Assembly: GCA_002430125.1 (NCBI GenBank)
Contig: DJBQ01000152.1
Coordinates: 3,304-13,284 of the forward strand
Reading direction: 5' to 3'
DNA: 9,981 nt
Origin: Rhodobacterales bacterium UBA5972
Lineage (GTDB): Bacteria > Pseudomonadota > Alphaproteobacteria > Rhodobacterales > Rhodobacteraceae
Shown here: in pieces, positions 7,892 through 9,981 of the stretch
Position numbering within the stretch: position 1 is the stretch's first letter
Layout of the letters: each line of letters begins with the position of its first letter
The notes under the pieces: generated by a model
Database searches by the model: none
Seen by the model: only the letters and a program-made list of their open reading frames with translations
What the model was told of the DNA's origin: nothing
Made by a program: the position numbers and the translations under genes

Positions 7892-8579
7892 GATCAAATT
7901 ACTCCTTAAGCGTTTGGTCCAATATGGGGCTTGGGCGCGGATTGGCAACCTGTTGGCGGTCGTTCTTGTGCTGAACCTGACGGTTAATGCAGCAAGCGCT
8001 GAAACCGTGACGATTGCGGCCTTTGGCGACAGTCTGACGCAAGGCTATGGCTTGCCGGATGGTGACGGATTGGTGCCGCAATTGCAGGTTTGGCTTGAAA
8101 CCGCAGGGCAGGACGTAAAACTGGTGAATATGGGGGTTTCCGGGGACACGACTGCGGGGGGATTGGCGCGGATTGACTGGACCCTGACCGATGAGATCAA
8201 GGCCCTGATTGTGGAACTTGGCGGCAATGATATTCTGCGCGGATTACCCCCCACCGAAAGCCGCCGCAATCTGGAAGGCATTTTACAGGCCGCTGCCGTG
8301 CGTGGGTTGCCGGTGCTGTTGGTCGGAATGCAGGCACCGGGCAATTACGGCGCTGATTACAAACAAGATTTTGATGCGATTTATCCTGACCTTGCAGCGC
8401 TATATAACACGCTGTTATTCCCGGTCTATCTTGCGCCGATACTGGATGGCCGCAGTTTTGCCGACGCTTTGAAGGCCTTTATGCAAGCCGATGGCATACA
8501 CCCCAACAAGGCAGGTGTGGGTTTGATCGTTCCGGTCATTGGCCCATATGTTGTCGACCTCGTCGGCAAAATAGAGTAA
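7890..8579 (+). CDS. tesA: Periplasmic GDSL-type esterase TesA (thioesterase I / lysophospholipase L1)
   Basis: A 229-residue SGNH hydrolase. Residues 1-37 form a signal peptide: a Lys/Arg-containing n-region, hydrophobic LLAVVLVLNLTV, and a probable cleavage after AASA, so the mature enzyme is periplasmic. Block I is FGDSLTQGYG with nucleophile S48. Block II has G85 in GVSGDT, block III has N113 in GGNDILRG (oxyanion hole), and block V is DGIHPN with D201 and H204 completing the triad. The E. coli homologue hydrolyses acyl thioesters, lysophospholipids and other esters. Its neighbour is the ybbA-ybbP pair, divergently oriented as in E. coli. An in-frame ATG at 7692 exists, but its product would be antisense to ybbA and would bury the signal peptide. 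ATG 7890 places the signal peptide at the N-terminus, although no Shine-Dalgarno sequence is evident before it. Confidence 0.92.
   Translation: MIKLLLKRLVQYGAWARIGNLLAVVLVLNLTVNAASAETVTIAAFGDSLTQGYGLPDGDGLVPQLQVWLETAGQDVKLVNMGVSGDTTAGGLARIDWTLTDEIKALIVELGGNDILRGLPPTESRRNLEGILQAAAVRGLPVLLVGMQAPGNYGADYKQDFDAIYPDLAALYNTLLFPVYLAPILDGRSFADALKAFMQADGIHPNKAGVGLIVPVIGPYVVDLVGKIE
7901..7907 (-). promoter_or_regulatory. Ribosome-binding site deciding the ybbA start
   Basis: On the minus strand this reads AAGGAGT, nine bases before the ATG at 7891. It lies inside the tesA signal-peptide coding region, so this DNA is at once a codon stretch of tesA and the translation signal of ybbA. Confidence 0.8.
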
Positions 8580-8593
8580 CAAGATCGTATAGA

Positions 8594-8637
8594 CGCCTTT
8601 AACTTGGCGCAAAAACCCTGCGCCGCTTTACCGCAGG
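8594..8637 (+). other. Overlapping hairpin-forming segments downstream of tesA
   Basis: Three mutually exclusive short stems can be drawn in the tesA-sqr gap: CGCC (8594-8597) with GGCG (8606-8609), GGCGC (8606-8610) with GCGCC (8620-8624), and CCTGCG (8617-8622) with CGCAGG (8632-8637). The last two may serve as tesA terminators, but no good T-tract follows either. A leader-type switch for sqr is conceivable, but nothing else here supports it. Confidence 0.35.
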
Positions 8638-8662
8638 CTGAAAATCGCCTTATGCGTTTATG

Positions 8663-8681
8663 ATGTATTCCTAATATACAT
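8663..8681. promoter_or_regulatory. Inverted repeat in the sqr upstream region (candidate operator/promoter)
   Basis: ATGTAT (8663-8668) and ATACAT (8676-8681) form a perfect 6-bp inverted repeat with a 7-base spacer, 45 bases before the sqr start, in the most AT-rich part of the 147-base tesA-sqr gap. TAATAT (8672-8677) or TATACA (8675-8680) could be a -10 element. Sulfide-responsive ArsR-family repressors (BigR/SqrR) bind AT-rich inverted repeats before sqr in other proteobacteria. I do not see their exact ATTC/GAAT arrangement, so the regulator is unassigned. Confidence 0.35.
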
Positions 8682-8715
8682 TCAGATAGTCCGTGACTTT
8701 ATCGGCGTACAAAAC

Positions 8716-8720
8716 GGGAG
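8716..8720 (+). promoter_or_regulatory. Ribosome-binding site of sqr
   Basis: GGGAG lies six bases before the ATG at 8727. Its good quality shows that the translation start of the interrupted sqr gene is still intact. Confidence 0.7.
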
Positions 8721-8726
8721 ATAAAA

Positions 8727-9981
8727 ATGGCTGAGATCGTAATCTTAGGGGCAGGCCTTGGCGGATTGCCGATGGCCTATGACATGAAGGCGCATAAACG
8801 CAAAGAGGACACGATCACGGTGATCTCGAACAACCCTTACTTTTAGTTCACCCCGTCAAATCCGTGGGCGGCTGTCGGTTGGCGCAAAAAATCAGACATC
8901 ACAATCGATCTGGCTCTGGTTTTGAAAAAGCAAGGCATCGGGTTTATCGCTGACGCCGTAACCAAAGTGGACCCCGACAACAACAAAGTAGTGTTGGCAA
9001 GCGGCTCCGAGGTTGCCTATGACTATCTGATAATCGCCACCGGCCCCGAACTGGCCTTTGACGAAATTCCCGGTCTTGGCCCGGTTGACGGCTTCACCCA
9101 GTCGATCTGCACGATTGATCACGCCACCAATGCCCATGTCGCCTGGGAAGAATTCTGCAAAAACCCCGGCCCGATTGTGGTTGGGGCGGTGCAGGGCGCG
9201 TCGTGCTATGGCCCGGCTTATGAATTCGCGATGATCATGGATACCGAACTTAAGCGGCGTAAAATCCGCGACAAAGTGCCGATGACCTTTGTGACTGCCG
9301 AACCCTATGTCGGGCATCTGGGCCTTGGCGGGGTCGGTGATACCAAAGGTTTGCTGGAAAGCGAGATGCGGGACCGGCACATCAAGTGGATCACCAATGC
9401 TCGCGTTGACAAAGTCGAGAACGGCAAAATGCATGTCAGCGAAATGAAAACCGGCGGCGAAGTGGTTGCGGAACACGCGCTGGATTTTAAATATTCAATG
9501 ATGCTGCCTGCCTTTCGTGGCATTCCAGCGGTGCGCGGCATCGATGGTCTGGTGAACCCGCGTGGCTTCATCACGGTTGATAAACATCAGCGCAACGTGA
9601 AATACCCGAATGTGTTTTCGGTCGGTGTCTGCATTGCCATCGCGCCGCTTGAAGCCACGCCAGTTGCGGTTGGCGTGCCGAAAACCGGTTATATGATCGA
9701 AAGCATGGTCGCGGCGGCGGCGGCCAATATCGGCCAGTTGCTGCGCGGCAAAGAGCCGACAAACGAAGGCACGTGGAACGCCTTTTGTCTGGCTGATTTT
9801 GGCGACAAGGGTGTGGCCTTTCTGGCCCAACCGCAAAACCCACCGCGCAATATGAACTGGGCTGGTGAAGGCAGATGGGTGCATTGGGCTAAGGTTGGGT
9901 TCGAGAAATACTTCCTGCGTAAAATCCGCAAAGGTCAGACTGAACCCTACTTTGAAAAGATGATTATGGGCCTGACCAAAG
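8727..9981 (+). pseudogene. sqr: Sulfide:quinone oxidoreductase (type I), interrupted by TAG at codon 40, right end cut by window
   Basis: A FAD enzyme that would oxidise sulfide to sulfane sulfur and pass electrons to membrane quinone. From ATG 8727 the frame gives the FAD-binding motif GAGLGG (8-13) and then NNPYF, stop TAG at 8844-8846, and FTPSNPWAAVGWR. After that it stays open for 378 codons to the window edge. Three cysteines, C128 (SICTIDH), C160 (GASCYGPAYE) and C354 (TWNAFCLADFGD), match the catalytic set of type I SQR; from memory the Acidithiobacillus ferrooxidans enzyme has Cys128, Cys160, Cys356 and YFQF with Gln at residue 40. PVAVGVPKTGYMIESM and the C-terminal GRWVHWAKVGFEKYF segment also fit the family. 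CAG to TAG is the simplest origin. No in-frame ATG occurs after the stop until codon 168, so reinitiation would lose the FAD motif. The absence of other lesions points to a very recent mutation, readthrough or a sequence error. About 10-20 residues probably lie beyond the window. Confidence 0.85.

Noticed and set aside
7892..7948. 19-codon N-terminal extension of ybbA
   Set aside because: A strong ribosome-binding site precedes the ATG at 7891, and the extra residues are antisense tesA signal-peptide codons.
8892..9476. Minus-strand reading frame (194 codons) opposite sqr
   Set aside because: The plus strand encodes clear SQR sequence throughout, so this is its shadow.

Overview
The window looks like chromosomal DNA of an alphaproteobacterium, probably a Rhodobacterales/Roseobacter-group member. 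This rests on the fused ATP sulfurylase/APS kinase, moderately high GC judged by eye, the style of the GAPDH and LacI-type genes, and the YbbAP-TesA module; no marker gene here fixes the genus. Coding density is high and no gene-free stretch exceeds 150 bases.

Layout, left to right. (1) A plus-strand pair: the 3' end of a bifunctional sulfate adenylyltransferase/APS kinase gene, whose stop overlaps by one base the start of a HAD type II (haloacid dehalogenase-like) hydrolase. (2) A complete tRNA-Arg(UCU) gene with encoded CCA, followed by a TIP30/HTATIP2-like atypical SDR oxidoreductase. (3) A minus-strand class I glyceraldehyde-3-phosphate dehydrogenase (gap), divergent from a GntR-like LacI-family regulator. 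Their 131-bp shared region carries a perfect 12-bp palindrome typical of LacI-family operators, 29 bp before the gap start, so local control of gap by the regulator is likely. (4) A minus-strand ATPase/permease pair (ybbA-ybbP, overlapping as ATGA), divergent from a secreted GDSL esterase (tesA). The ybbA and tesA start codons overlap as CATG, leaving no intergenic DNA between them. (5) A type I sulfide:quinone oxidoreductase (sqr) reading frame that runs off the right edge. It is interrupted at codon 40 by an in-frame TAG where the family has glutamine (CAG in all likelihood); the other 417 visible codons are open and keep all three catalytic cysteines.

Functionally the window is mostly housekeeping: sulfate activation, central carbon metabolism with a dedicated sugar-acid-type regulator, envelope lipid/hydrophobe handling by YbbAP-TesA, and sulfide oxidation. 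I found no CRISPR array, insertion sequence, phage gene or evident new defence system. The points most worth a second look are the amber codon in sqr, the CATG start-start overlap, and the gap/LacI operator.
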